This document shows, piece by piece, positions 21,940 to 32,163 of a stretch of DNA of 64,000 bases. The position numbers were made by a program, and so were the translations under genes. The stretch spans positions 11,538,099 through 11,602,098 of the forward strand of contig JAJEKV010000032.1 of the NCBI GenBank assembly GCA_021234155.1, given 5' to 3'. Below the pieces are notes generated by a model. It did not search any database. It was not told the DNA's origin and saw nothing but the letters and a program-made list of their open reading frames with translations. Origin of the DNA: Isoetes taiwanensis (taxonomy: Eukaryota; Streptophyta; Lycopodiopsida; Isoetales; Isoetaceae). Position 1 is the first letter of the stretch. Every line of letters begins with the position of its first letter.

Positions 21940-22080
21940 GAAATTGAAATGAAATTGTATTTATTATGTCTTTGAGACCGCCAGGTCTATAAGACATCCC
22001 GTAAGTACATCAACTATACAACCATTCATCTAACGCATCCTCAGACGGAAATGCATTAGTCCCTCCCTCATCTATCTCGC
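21940..22080 (-). mobile_element. Possible LINE 3' end relic
   Basis: On the minus strand the sequence reads into a run of CATTTCAATTT-type units after ATAATAAATACAATTTC, preceded by a CGGGATG/CTTATAGACC 3'UTR-like segment. The layout (3'UTR, AATAAA-like word, short simple-repeat tail) parallels the better-supported LINE end at 46.9 kb. No coding remnant is recognised next to it. Confidence 0.3.
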
Positions 22081-22116
22081 TCAAAGGGGAAGGGAGGGAA
22101 TGAGGGAGGAAGGGAG

Positions 22117-23566
22117 AGCATGTTGGAGCCTAGGTGGCATGTTTGGACCACCTTGGCATGTTGGAGCCTGGTGGCATTCCGAAGCCTAGGTGGCATGTTT
22201 GAGCCACCTTGGCATGTTGGACCCTAGCTGGCACGCTGGAGCTTGCGTGGCATTTTGGAGCCTAGATGGCATGTTTGAGCCACCTTGGCATGTTGGAGCC
22301 TAGGTGGCATGTTGGAACCCGCATGGCATGTTTGAGCCACCTTGGCATGTTTGAGCCTAGGTGGCATGTTGGAGCCCACGGCACGTTTAAGCCATCTTGG
22401 CATGTTGGAGCCCATGTGGCATGTTTGAGCCACCTTGGCATGTTTGAGCCTAGGTGGCATGTTGGAGCCAAGGTGGCATGTTTGAGCCACATTGGCATGT
22501 TGGAGCCCACGTGGAATGTTTGAGCCACCTTGGCATGTTTGAGCCTAGGTGGCATGTTGGAACCCTGTGGCATGTTTGAGCCACCTTGGTAGGTTGGAGC
22601 CTAGGTGGCATGTTGGAGCATGTGTGGCATGTTTGAGCCACCTTGGCATGTTGGAGCTTAGGTGGCATGTTGGAGCCCGCGTGGCATGTTTGAGCCACCA
22701 TGGCATGTTGGAGCCCACGTGGCTTGAGCCACTTTGGCATGTTTGAGCCACCTTGGCATGTTGGAGCCTAGGTGGCATGTAGGAGCTTGTGTGGCATATT
22801 TGAGCCACCTTGGGATGTTTGAGCCTCCTTGGCAGGCTTGAGCCTAGGTGGCATGTTGGAGCCGCGTGGCATGTTTGAGCCTAGGTGCATGTTGGAGCCT
22901 AGGTGGCATGTTTGAGCCACCTTGGCATGTTGGAGCCTAGGTGCCATGTTGGAATCCACGTGGCATGTTTGAGCCACCTTGGCATGTTAGAGCCTAGGTG
23001 GCATGTTGGACCCGGGTGGCGGTTTGAGTTTCCTTGGCATGTTTGACCCACCTTGGCATGTTGGGACGAGCCTAGGTGGCATGTTGGAGCCATCTTGGCA
23101 TGTTTGAGTCTTAGGTGGCATGTTGGAGCCTAGATGGCATGTTTGAGCCACCTTGGCATGTTGGAGCCAAGATGGCATGTTGGAGCCCCGCAGATGGCAT
23201 GTTTTCCACCACCTTGGCATGTTTGAGTCACCTTGGCATGTTGGAGCCTAGATGGCGTGTTGGAGCCCACGTGGCATGTTTGAGCCACCTTATCATGTTT
23301 GAGCCACCTTGGCATGTTGGAGCCCGCGTGGCATGTTTCAGCCACGTTGGCATATTTGAGCCACCTTGGCATGTTGGATCCTAGGTGGCGTGTTTGAGCC
23401 CATGTGGCATGTTTGAGCCACCTTGGCATGTTGCAGCCTAGGTGGCATGTTGGAGCCCGCATGGCATGTTTGAGCCACCTTGGCATGTTGGAGCCCAGGT
23501 GGCATGTTGAAGCCTAGGTGGCATGTTGGAGCCCACGTGGCATCTTTGATCTATCTTGGCATGGTT
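22117..23566. repeat. 19-bp minisatellite, array 2
   Basis: This is a near-continuous head-to-tail array of GTTTGAGCCACCTTGGCAT and GTTGGAGCCTAGGTGGCAT type units, often alternating, so 38 and 57 bases appear as higher-order periods. Many units are near-identical. Because 19 is not a multiple of three and the units lack stop codons, all frames give long spurious peptides with a 19-residue period. Confidence 0.95.
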
Positions 23567-23574
23567 GCGTCTCA

Positions 23575-24533
23575 AAAAACCATACTTCCTTAAAAAAAAA
23601 ACATCTACTTAGAAACTACACGTAGTTATAAAACACAACTAAAAAAACCATACTTCCTTAAGAAATAAGTGTTTAAAAACTACGCGTAATTATAAACCAC
23701 ACAAAAAACTATACTTCCTTAAAAAACAACCACTTAAAAACTACACCTACTTATGAACCACACCTTAAAAAACTATACTCTATTAAAAAACAACTACTTA
23801 AAAATTACACCTAATTATATAAACCATACCTCGAAAAAACCATACTTCCTTAAAAAATAGCTTCTTAAAAACTGTACCTAGTTACAAACTACACCACTTC
23901 AAAAAAACCATACTTTATTAAAAAACAACCACTTAAAAACTACACCCACTTATAAACCACACCTCAAAAAACAACACCTCAACTTAAAAAATCACACCAC
24001 TTCAGAAAACCATACTTCCATAAAAAACAGCCACTTAAGAACTACACCCACTTATAAACCACACCTCAAAAACCTATACTTCTTTCCAAAACAGCTGCTT
24101 AAAAACTACACTCACTTATAAACCACACCTCAAAAAACAATACCTAGACTTAAAAAATCATACCACTTTAGAAAACTATACTTCCTTAGAAAACAGCTAC
24201 TTAAAAACTACACCTACTTATAAATGACACCTTAAAAAACCATATTTCCTTAAAAAATAAATACTTAAAAACAACACCTTATTATAAACCACACCTCAGA
24301 AAACAACATCCTCTTAAAAACAACTCATCTTTAAAAAAAAAACTACACTTTTGCAAAATGAAACCACACCTAAAAAAAACCACACCTTCAAAAAAAAAAA
24401 AGCTATAGCTCCTTAAAAAAATCTACACCGTCTTCTTAATAAACCACACCTCCACATAACCACATGTACAGTTTTTTGAACAACAACATGTGGTTTTTCT
24501 TTTACTGTTGTTTTTAAGTGTGGACCCAGAATT
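23575..24533 (+). mobile_element. A-rich tandem-unit repeat element, copy 2, inside the minisatellite
   Basis: About eleven units of 62-68 bases, each starting CCATACTTCCTTAAAAAAC and containing ACTTAAAAACTACACC and ATAAACCACACC, stand in a row. Two units are enlarged to about 101 bases. The right end has a hairpin (CCACATGT..ACATGTGG, 24457-24492) and finishes TTTTTAAGTGTGGACCCAG followed by AATTGGGGTGGTAGTG, the terminus shared with the other two copies. Minisatellite continues on both sides, so it inserted into, or expanded within, the array. Confidence 0.6.
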
Positions 24534-24552
24534 GGGGTGGTAGTGAGGCTAG

Positions 24553-25619
24553 GTGGATGCGTGGATGTTGGAGCCCCGGTGGCATGTTTGAGCCACCTTG
24601 GCATGATGGAGCCTAGGTGGCTTGTTGGAGCCCACATGGCATGTTTGAGCCACCTTGGCATGTTAGAGCCCACGTGGCATGTTTCAGCCACCTTGGCATG
24701 CTGGAGCCTAGGTGGCATGTTGGAGCCTAGCATGTTTAGGCCACCTTGGCATGTTTGAGCCTAGGTGTCATGTTGGAGCCGAGGTGGCATGTTTGAGACA
24801 TGGAGCCTAGGTGGCATATTGGAGCCCAGGTGGCATGTTGGAGCCACCTTGGCATGTTTGAGCCACCTTGGCATGTTGAAGACTAGGTGGCCTTGGAGCT
24901 GCATGGCATGTTTGAGCCACCTTGGCATGTTTGAACCACCTTGGCATGTTTGAACCACCTTGGCATGTTTAACCTAGATGGCATGTTGGAGCCTAGGTGG
25001 CATGTTTGAGCCTAGGTGGCATTGGCATGTTGGAGCACACATGGCATGTTTGAGCCACCTTGGCATGTTTGAGCCGAGGTGGCATGTTGGAGCCTAAGTG
25101 GCATGATTGAGCCTAGGTGGCATGTTGCAGTCGCATGGCATGTTTGAGCCACCTTGGCATGTTTGAGTCTAGGTGGCATGTTGGAGCCGAGGTGGCATGT
25201 TTGAGCCACCTTGGCATACTGGAGTCTAGGTGGCATATTGGAGCCCATGGCGCCATGTTTGGGCCACCTTGGCATGTTTGAGCCACCCTGGCATGTTGAA
25301 GCCTAGGTGGCCTTGGAGCCGCATGGCATGTTTGAGGCACCCTGGCATGTTTGAACCATCTCGGCATGTTTAAGCCTAGGTGGCATGTTTGAGCCACCTT
25401 GGCATGTTTAAGCCTAGGTAGCCTAGGTGGCATGTTTGAGTGATCTTGGCATGTTTGACCCACCTTGGCATGTTTGAGCCTAGGTGGCCTAGGTGGCATG
25501 TTTGAGTGACCTTGGCATGTTTGAGCCACCTTGGCATGTTTGAGCACCTTGGCATGTTTGAGCCACCTTGGCATGTTGGAGCCTAGGTGGCATGTTGGAG
25601 CACACGTGGCATGTCCGAG
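24553..25619. repeat. 19-bp minisatellite, array 3
   Basis: Same units as array 2, with local duplications of GCCTAGGTGGCCTAGGTGG and runs of the GAGCCACCTTGG variant. It stops exactly at the 5' LTR of the gypsy element, where the last five bases CCGAG are the target duplication. Confidence 0.95.
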
Positions 25620-26200
25620 TGTTAGTCCTGTGCCTCCTGGTACAGGACTATTCATGCATACGTCAGACCAGGTCAAGCTCAAAGATCCTCAGTCAACCAC
25701 GGGTCAGACATCCAAGCCTCCACAGAAGACTAAGCAGCAGGCCACGCAGTCAAAGCCTTTGGCTGTCAACAAGAGCGCCCGCTTCGGACAAGTGGCGTGA
25801 CCCGTCGCCGCCAGCGTCGGCGTCGGCGTCATTCTAGGCACTTCAAGAGGCACCGCCAACATTCCACCAGAATCGGGCCTCCTTCCGGGGAGTCGCACCG
25901 AGATCGGTCGAGTGTCTATATTGGGCCCAAGGCCATTGTACTATATATATGAGTAGAGTTAGCTCATAAGTTTTTAGATGAGTTTTGAGTCTTGTCTCCT
26001 TTCGGTTTTCTCTCTATTGCGAGAGCTCATGTATTTTCATCATTGATATCAAGGAAGCTTATCATCTTTCTCTCATTTGTTCTTCTCTTCTTTTCTTCTC
26101 TTTCAACCAAATCCGGCGTGACATAGTCCCCGGACTCTCTGTTAGATCCACGGGTCCTCCGAGGGCCGTCTTCCGGAGTTCGAACCCGGACCCCCAAACA
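25620..26200 (+). repeat. 5' LTR
   Basis: This 581-base LTR starts TGTTAGTCC and ends CCCCCAAACA. It contains CTATATATATGAG (25941-25953) as the likely TATA box of the element promoter, about 250 bases before its end. Compared with the 3' LTR, most visible differences are one-base gaps rather than substitutions. Confidence 0.95.
25941..25953 (+). promoter_or_regulatory. Likely TATA box of the LTR promoter
   Basis: CTATATATATGAG lies in the middle of the LTR downstream of GGCCATTGTA and is conserved in the 3' LTR near 36411. This is the usual place of a retrotransposon core promoter. It is assigned by position and sequence only. Confidence 0.5.
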
Positions 26201-26499
26201 ACGCCGCTGGCCTGCTGGGTCGATTTTCTCCTACTTTCTTACATGCCGCCATGTGCGTGTCAAGTAATTTCACGCGGAGAAGAACTCCTTTCTCGAGGCG
26301 GCATCTGGCTTGGGCGCCATCGGCGTCGTCGAAGCTGATCGCGACATGTATGGATCTGCATTATGACATAGAGGAGGCCATCGCCGGTCTAGGGCTCGGT
26401 CGCGCCACCCACCCCTCGTGTCGGTCTCGTCCGGTTCCCGCCCCAAGCGTGCAAACATTGCTCACAACCTCGGTCCCCTCATCACTATCGGGGCCTTAT

Positions 26500-27600
26500 C
26501 GGCTCAACCTTCTCAACGTACTTTCATACCCCGAACATGCCTACATCCATCATTCTTGGGCCATACGCCTCTTCCTCGCCAACCATCATCTCCCCAGGGT
26601 GGGCATGGCTATCCACATGTCTCCTTTCGCCTGCCGGAATATCCTTTCCCTCGTTTCCCCACTTTGCTCTTCCTGTTTACAACCTTCCGGATCTCAAAAC
26701 CAATGCTCGGCTTCGCCGGTTTCTCAACCGCGGTCACCCCTTCATCGGTCCGTCGGGCACAATGCCAAATCCACCTCAACCTCAATATCCTCACTATCCC
26801 GTTTTCTGTCCGCCCAGCCCAGCACTTTCACATCTACCTTTCGGACTCGAACCGACTTATCCCACCTTTGGCAACACGAAGGCAAACCGCTAGACCAAAG
26901 TGCTCAGGCCCACATGGAAGAATTTGAGGCTCTAGCTGTCCTAAATGGGCACGCGAACCTCAACTGAAATTTCACATCTTTTTCCACCACACTGCGTGGT
27001 TTCTCCTCATCAATGGCTCATGTCCAACAAAAGCCATTGGAAACAAGATCTGGTCCGAAATGCGACCGCTTTTTCTCTCATTCTGGGACCACGGATGATG
27101 ATCAACTTCATCTCAAGCAACTCAATGAACTTCAACAAGAGCCCACGGAGTCCGCGGGGATTTTTGCGGATCGACTTCACATTCTGCTAAGCAAGCTCAA
27201 GGAGTACCCTACACAGAGCCAGATTTTGGTCTGGTTTCTCCAAGGACTTCCTCCTGCTATTCGACTCATGACTGAATACCTGCGTCCAAAAACTTTGGAG
27301 CAGGCTATCGACCTTGTCAATCACTCCGTCAATGTTTCCTCCCGAGGCGTGGCTCTTCAAGAGCTCCCGTTCATTCCACCCGTCATGGTTCCACAAACGG
27401 CTGTTCAGCCTCAACACGCTAATCCACGTAAGTAGTCAAATCGGTGCCATATTTGCAAATATCAAGGCCATTTGGCCAATGAGTGCAACTCCACCAATGG
27501 CCCGCCTCATTGCAAGTTTATGCAACATGTGCAATCATGCCACGGAAGAGTGCACTCGCACTCATCCCACACCGTTCCGCAACAAAATGGTTTATCAAGT
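26500..27600 (+). pseudogene. gypsy gag (capsid and nucleocapsid part), broken
   Basis: Gag forms the cytoplasmic particle in which the element copies itself. A proline-rich leader in shifting frames (26.5-26.9 kb) is followed by a capsid-like block (27013-27435) with FADRLHILLSKLKEYP and LPPAIRLMTEYLRP, as in plant Retrotrans_gag domains. A stop codon (27433-27435) separates it from an in-frame zinc knuckle CHICKYQGHLANEC (CX2CX4HX4C). A shortened second Cys cluster (CNMCNHATEEC) follows in the next frame. The single stop and one frame change make this copy defective unless they are sequence errors. Confidence 0.8.
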
Positions 27601-28948
27601 GCAAACCACACCTCAGCCACAATCGCACTATCAGCAGCCACCTCTTCAGGTGCAGCCCACGCAACTCTATCAGCAACAGGACCAACCACGGGGATCCAAC
27701 CAACGTCCTCCTTTTGATCCTTCTAAAGCTCAGTGCTATCACTGTCAAGAATGGGGTCATACCACCACGGCGTGTCCTCAACTTCCACAAGTTCAGGTCC
27801 AGCTTCCTGGCACAAATCAGACCACATCGGTCCGCCTCACGGCTTACCAACTCTGGCTTGCTAATGGCAAACAAGGCCCGCGACCAGTTCTTAAGAAGCC
27901 CCCAAGAGCGCCTCAGCAATCACGCTATCAACCAGCTCCAGCAAATCAACCTCAGCTGGATCAACAAGCCCAAGAGGAAATTTTTCAGGCACTTAATCCT
28001 CCCGTACAGCCGTCAAATTGGGTTGGTCTAGTTTCACGCCAGACCAAGGCATCACGTCCCTTGACTATTATTCAGAAGGACACGCAACCTGCCTTTGCAG
28101 TTGACACCCTTCCTCATGAGGACGAAAAAAAGGTTCACTTTGCACCTGACTTAGAAAAGCTCATGCCAAATGTCATGCCCAAAGTTCGCCAAAGCATTTT
28201 GAATCTCATGCAAGCTGCTGAAGGCCGCACATTGGCAAATGTTCATGCCACCACTCGAGCTCAACAAAGACAAGATCCACCTTCAACATCTCAACCTCCA
28301 CGCTCTCAGACATATCCCAATATTGCAGCCGAGGTTGACTTACTCAAAGAAGTTGCTGCTTCCCTGCCACGCACTCCCGCACCAGTGGAACCAGCAGATC
28401 CTTTTTCTCATGTACCTCTCGAACTCCAAGAGGAGCTTGCCAAGATCAAAATTCCTTTAAGCTTGGCTACCATTTTAAAACTCTGTCCTGCTCTCAAGGA
28501 CCAGTTACCACTACCAACTATTTTAGTTGGGGCTGTGGCTACCTCTACACCCACGGTCCATGCAACGGTGGGAAATCAGCAAGTCAACCATGTTCAAATC
28601 GATGGAGGTAGTGCAGTCAATCTCATCACGGATAAACTCCGCAAACAAATGGGCATCACACAACTCTTTCGTGCCCCATATGACATCAAATTGGCAAATG
28701 GCCATATCACGAGACCTCAAGGCGTCACACCTATTCTTCACATCAACATTGGTGATCTCCGCTTTCCCATGGAATTTGGAGTTTGGAAAGCTGGCGAAGA
28801 TCCAGGTGACTATGAAATGCTGGTGGGAAGACCCTTTCTCCGCCAGGCAAAGAGTATCCATTACTGGGCCACGGACCAGTTAGTCATCACTGATGGTCAT
28901 CTCAATGCCACCATGGATTTGCAAAAAGTGCGGGATCATTTCTGGTGA
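27540..28948 (+). CDS. gypsy gag C-terminus and aspartic protease, uninterrupted frame
   Basis: One long frame (open from 27314; the element-specific part starts near 27540) runs to a stop at 28946-28948. It carries a Gln/Pro-rich linker, the zinc knuckle CYHCQEWGHTTTAC (about 27733-27775), and a retropepsin-like domain whose active-site loop reads QIDGGSAVNLIT (Asp codon at 28601), followed by MLVGRPFL. Known retropepsins have Asp-Ser/Thr-Gly; here it is Asp-Gly-Gly, a change seen in some plant gypsy elements, and activity is uncertain. The frame is offset from the capsid block, so expression as one polyprotein would need a frameshift or a repaired frame. Confidence 0.8.
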
Positions 28949-28949
28949 C

Positions 28950-30350
28950 AATGCGGAACCCTCTCTCGCATTAACCGATTCGAAGACGCCAGAATATTTA
29001 TCAAGTTCGGGCTACCCTGGCGCTGCGCCTCGTCATCCTACCCCGAATATGCTGATCCTTGGGGAGAAATGACTCTTGATCAGGACCAGGCTGTGGCTGC
29101 CTTGCTTGACCCCTACCTGGCTCCTTGCAATCGAATCCAACGTAGATCACTTTTCGACGCCGACACTTCGCAACTCCCCGTTGATGTACACGAGTCGCCA
29201 TGAAGCAACCATCGCTAGATGACACCGAAAGCAACCTCTCTTTTTCACTACGCCAGTGCCACGATCCGGTTATGCTCCAACCTCCCCGCACACATTGTCG
29301 GATAATGAAGTCATACCTCATATTCAGACTCCCGAAGTCGAAATCGTGGATGTTGGCAACAATCAACCTGTCCGCATTGCTGCAGACCTTCCGGCTCCTT
29401 ATCGTCACAGGGCCGTCACGCTGTTCAAAAAATTCAAACACATTTTAGCTGGAGTTACAAAGATCTTCGGGAATCAACAAAAGCTTGGGGAACTCACCAT
29501 TCCTACCAAAATCGATGCACGACCCGATTGTAGCAACGGCAAGATGAGGCTCAACCCTAATTACCGCGGATCGGCGTCAAGGCGGAAATTGACAAACTCC
29601 TTGCTGCAGGTTTGATCTATGAGGTCAAACATTCCGAATGGGTGAGCCCTATCGTCATTGCCCTTAAGCACAATGGTAAGATCCGTCGTGTAGACTATCG
29701 GAAACTCAATCGGGCCACGGGCGTGATCATTTTCCACTTCCCTTCCGCGGACCAAGTTCGAAGAAGTGGTTGGACATGAGATGTACTCCTTTATGGATGG
29801 TTTCTCCGCTACAATCAGATCTCCATCAAAGAATCTGATCAACTCAAGACCACTTTCACCACCCCGGGGCACTTTTTGCCTACAAGGTGGTTCCTTTTGG
29901 ATTATCCAACTCTCCTTCAACATTTCAACGCATCATGCTCTCGGTTTTTCATGATTTCATGAAGGAAAATCCCTTCTTGCAAATTTTTCAAGATGACTTC
30001 TACGCCCTCTGAGTTCCATGGCTGACCATTTGGATAAATTGGAACTCGCGTCTTCCAGAAATGTGATGAGTCCCAAGCATTAGTCTCAATCCTGAGAAAT
30101 GCACCTTTTGCGTCACTTCGGTGTTCTGTTAGGGCCATGTTGTCGAAAGCAGAATCACCACCGATCCGCCAAAATCGGGTTTGTGCTCAAAGCTCAAGCA
30201 CCAGCCAATATCAAAGAGACACGCGCTTTTCCGGGAAAGGTCAATTATTACTCCACCTTCATACCCGGATCGGCAACCATTGCAGATCCCATTCATAAAC
30301 TCACGGGTACCCGAATCCACCGGGCTTGGAATTCCCAGTGAAGCCGCTTC
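28950..30350 (+). pseudogene. gypsy reverse transcriptase, many frame breaks
   Basis: Pieces in all three frames spell the Ty3/gypsy reverse transcriptase in order: SEWVSPIVIALKHNGKIRR (about 29634-29690), VDYRKLN, VVGHEMYSFMDGFS (29766-29808), LKTTFTTP, STFQRIMLSVFHDFM (29920-29960), a FQDDFY box at the YxDD position (about 29985-30003), and the connection segment VNYYSTFIPG (30240-30270). The breaks are mainly single-base gains or losses, while the codon texture between them remains good. The enzyme would copy element RNA into DNA, but as read no frame covers more than a fraction. Confidence 0.85.
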
Positions 30351-30790
30351 CAACAAATGAAGCTTTTGCTTACTCGTGCACCGGTTCTTGTTCCTCCTCA
30401 ATGGGACAAGCCCTTTCCGCGTTCATGTCGATGTCTCGGCGTTTGCTATTGAGCTGTTCTCTCTCAAGAATATGATGCGCGATTAATCGACAAACCAAAT
30501 CGCTTACGCCACCGACCGAAAACTCAATTGGCCGCGGCGCAACTATTACGCCACGGGGCGTGAAGCTTTGGGTCTCATTTTTCGTGTCCAACGCTTGGTC
30601 ATTACCTTTTGGGCAGTCAAATCAAGTTCTTTGTGGACCACCAAGCACTTCTCTATTTGATCAACAAATCCACGCCCACGGGCCGCATTGCTCGTTGGGT
30701 CCTTCTTCTCCAAGAATTTGCTCCTTTTGAAATCGTTCATAAGGCAGGCAAATCTCATGTTGTTCCGGATTATCTTTCACGCATCCACAC
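30351..30790 (+). pseudogene. gypsy RNase H domain, partly intact
   Basis: The second half is in one open frame from 30609: FFVDHQALLYLINKS, then RIARWVLLLQEFAPFEIVHK, then GKSHVVPDYLSR, which are the hallmark end motifs of the Ty3/gypsy RNase H that degrades the RNA strand. The first half (30380-30600) is recognisable in other frames (VHVDVSAFAIE; NYYATGREAL-like text) but split by frame changes. Confidence 0.8.
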
Positions 30791-32163
30791 TGATGATCCT
30801 GCAACAGGGGTCTCAGATGCCTTTCCGGATGCTCAACTCTTTTTAGTCACGGCAACACCACATTGGTTCCATGATTTTCAGCAGTACCTCCTCACAGGTG
30901 CTCTTCCACCAGAAGATGAGACGCTCTCTCCTGCCAAGCGACAATCCCGTCGCCATCAATTTCTCCGAGAGGTCCGTGACTACACCATGGTTGCCGGACA
31001 TCTCTACAAAAAGGGTAAGGACACCATCCTTCGACGCTGTGTTCTACCTCATGAAGTTCGGACATTGTTCGAGAAGCTCATCAAGGGCTCGGTGGTGGTC
31101 ATTTTCATGGTGACACCACGACGCAAAAATTCTTCTTTTAGGGTATTATTGGCCCACGCTCTTCAAAGATGCTCACCCACGCCCAAGCGTGTGACGCTTT
31201 GCCGGTGGTGGGGCGCCCACGACCCGTGGCGCTCTTCCCTTGACGCCGGTCGCCACGCCACTTCCCTTCAGCAAATGGGGAATGGACTTTGTGGGACCTA
31301 TAGACCCTCCTGCGCGGCACACTCGTGCCCGATACATTCTGGTTCTCACTGACTACGCCACCAAATGGGCGGAAGCTTGTGCACTTCCAGACAACACTGC
31401 TGCAAGCACAGCCAGAGTCCTCTATCAACAAATCATCACGCGATTCGGCTGCCCCACGGAGCTGGTCAGTGACCGTGGTGTTCATTTCATCAATCATACT
31501 ATCAAAGAGCTGACGGATTATCTCCTGATACATCATCACAAGAGCACACCTTACTATCCTCAAGGCAATGGGTTGGCAGAAAGCACCAACAAAACTCGGT
31601 CACCATTCTCAAGAAAATTTGTGGACGCTTCCGCATTGCATTGGCGGACAAAACTTCCTACTGTTCTTTGGGCCTACAATACTTGTTTCAAGATTGCTAC
31701 GGGTCACACTCCTTTTAAATTGGTTTATGGTCAGGAAGCTCTCATGCCCTTTGAATTCATCCTTCCAACACTCCGTTTTCAATTAGCTACTGCTCATAAT
31801 CCACCAGCTGCTCTCCAAGAACGGGTCTATCAATTAGAACAGTTGGATGAACTTCGCAGGGATGCTTATATTCGTGTTCTTCATGGACAACAGTTGCAAA
31901 AATCTTTACATGACAAACGTTTGAAGACAAAAACATTCAAACAAGGAGATTTGGTTCTTCTTTATGATTCCAGGTACAAAAATTTTCCGGGTAAACTCAA
32001 GTTTCGTTGGCTTGGCCCTTATCAAATTGTTCAAGTGGTTAGACCAAGTGTTTTCCAACTTGCTGAATTAGATGGCACTCCATTACCTACATTAGTTAAT
32101 GGTTTTCGCCTCAAAGCATTTCAAGACACGAAAGTGAACATTCCAACACGAGACGGTTCTTAA
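30791..32163 (+). CDS. gypsy integrase, core and C-terminal part in one frame, one upstream break
   Basis: Integrase inserts the cDNA copy into the host genome. The N-terminal part continues the RNase H frame (GHLYKKGKDTILRRCVLPHE) and reaches a degraded zinc-binding region near 31100, after which the frame changes. The core and C-terminus are one frame, 31240-32163. It has the D,D35E triad as D16 (KWGMDFVGPI), D78 (ELVSDRGVHF) and E114 (GNGLAESTNK), with exactly 35 residues between the last two. It ends with a GPY/F module (KLKFRWLGPYQIVQVV). No chromodomain follows. Its second zinc cysteine and the frame change near 31120-31240 are the visible defects. Confidence 0.85.

Noticed and set aside
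22117-25619. CRISPR-like regular repeat
   Set aside because: There are no unique spacers of constant length; units are contiguous and diverged. The setting is a plant nuclear genome.
22224-25682. Many frames of 60-189 codons on both strands in the minisatellite (peptides with repeated CHLGSNMPRWLKHA-type text)
   Set aside because: They follow from a 19-base repeat without stop codons: all three frames cycle through the same unit. No start context, splicing or non-repeat sequence supports a protein.
26201-26222. Primer binding site directly after the 5' LTR
   Set aside because: TGGCCTGCTGGG starts seven bases after the LTR and could be a tRNA-complementary site, but I cannot match it to a specific plant tRNA 3' end, so it was not listed as a feature.
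26251-26967. Three overlapping long frames (118-238 codons) after the 5' LTR
   Set aside because: Only the capsid-like block from about 27.0 kb has recognisable gag motifs; the three frames cannot all be coding, and I cannot pick one beyond the proline-rich leader.
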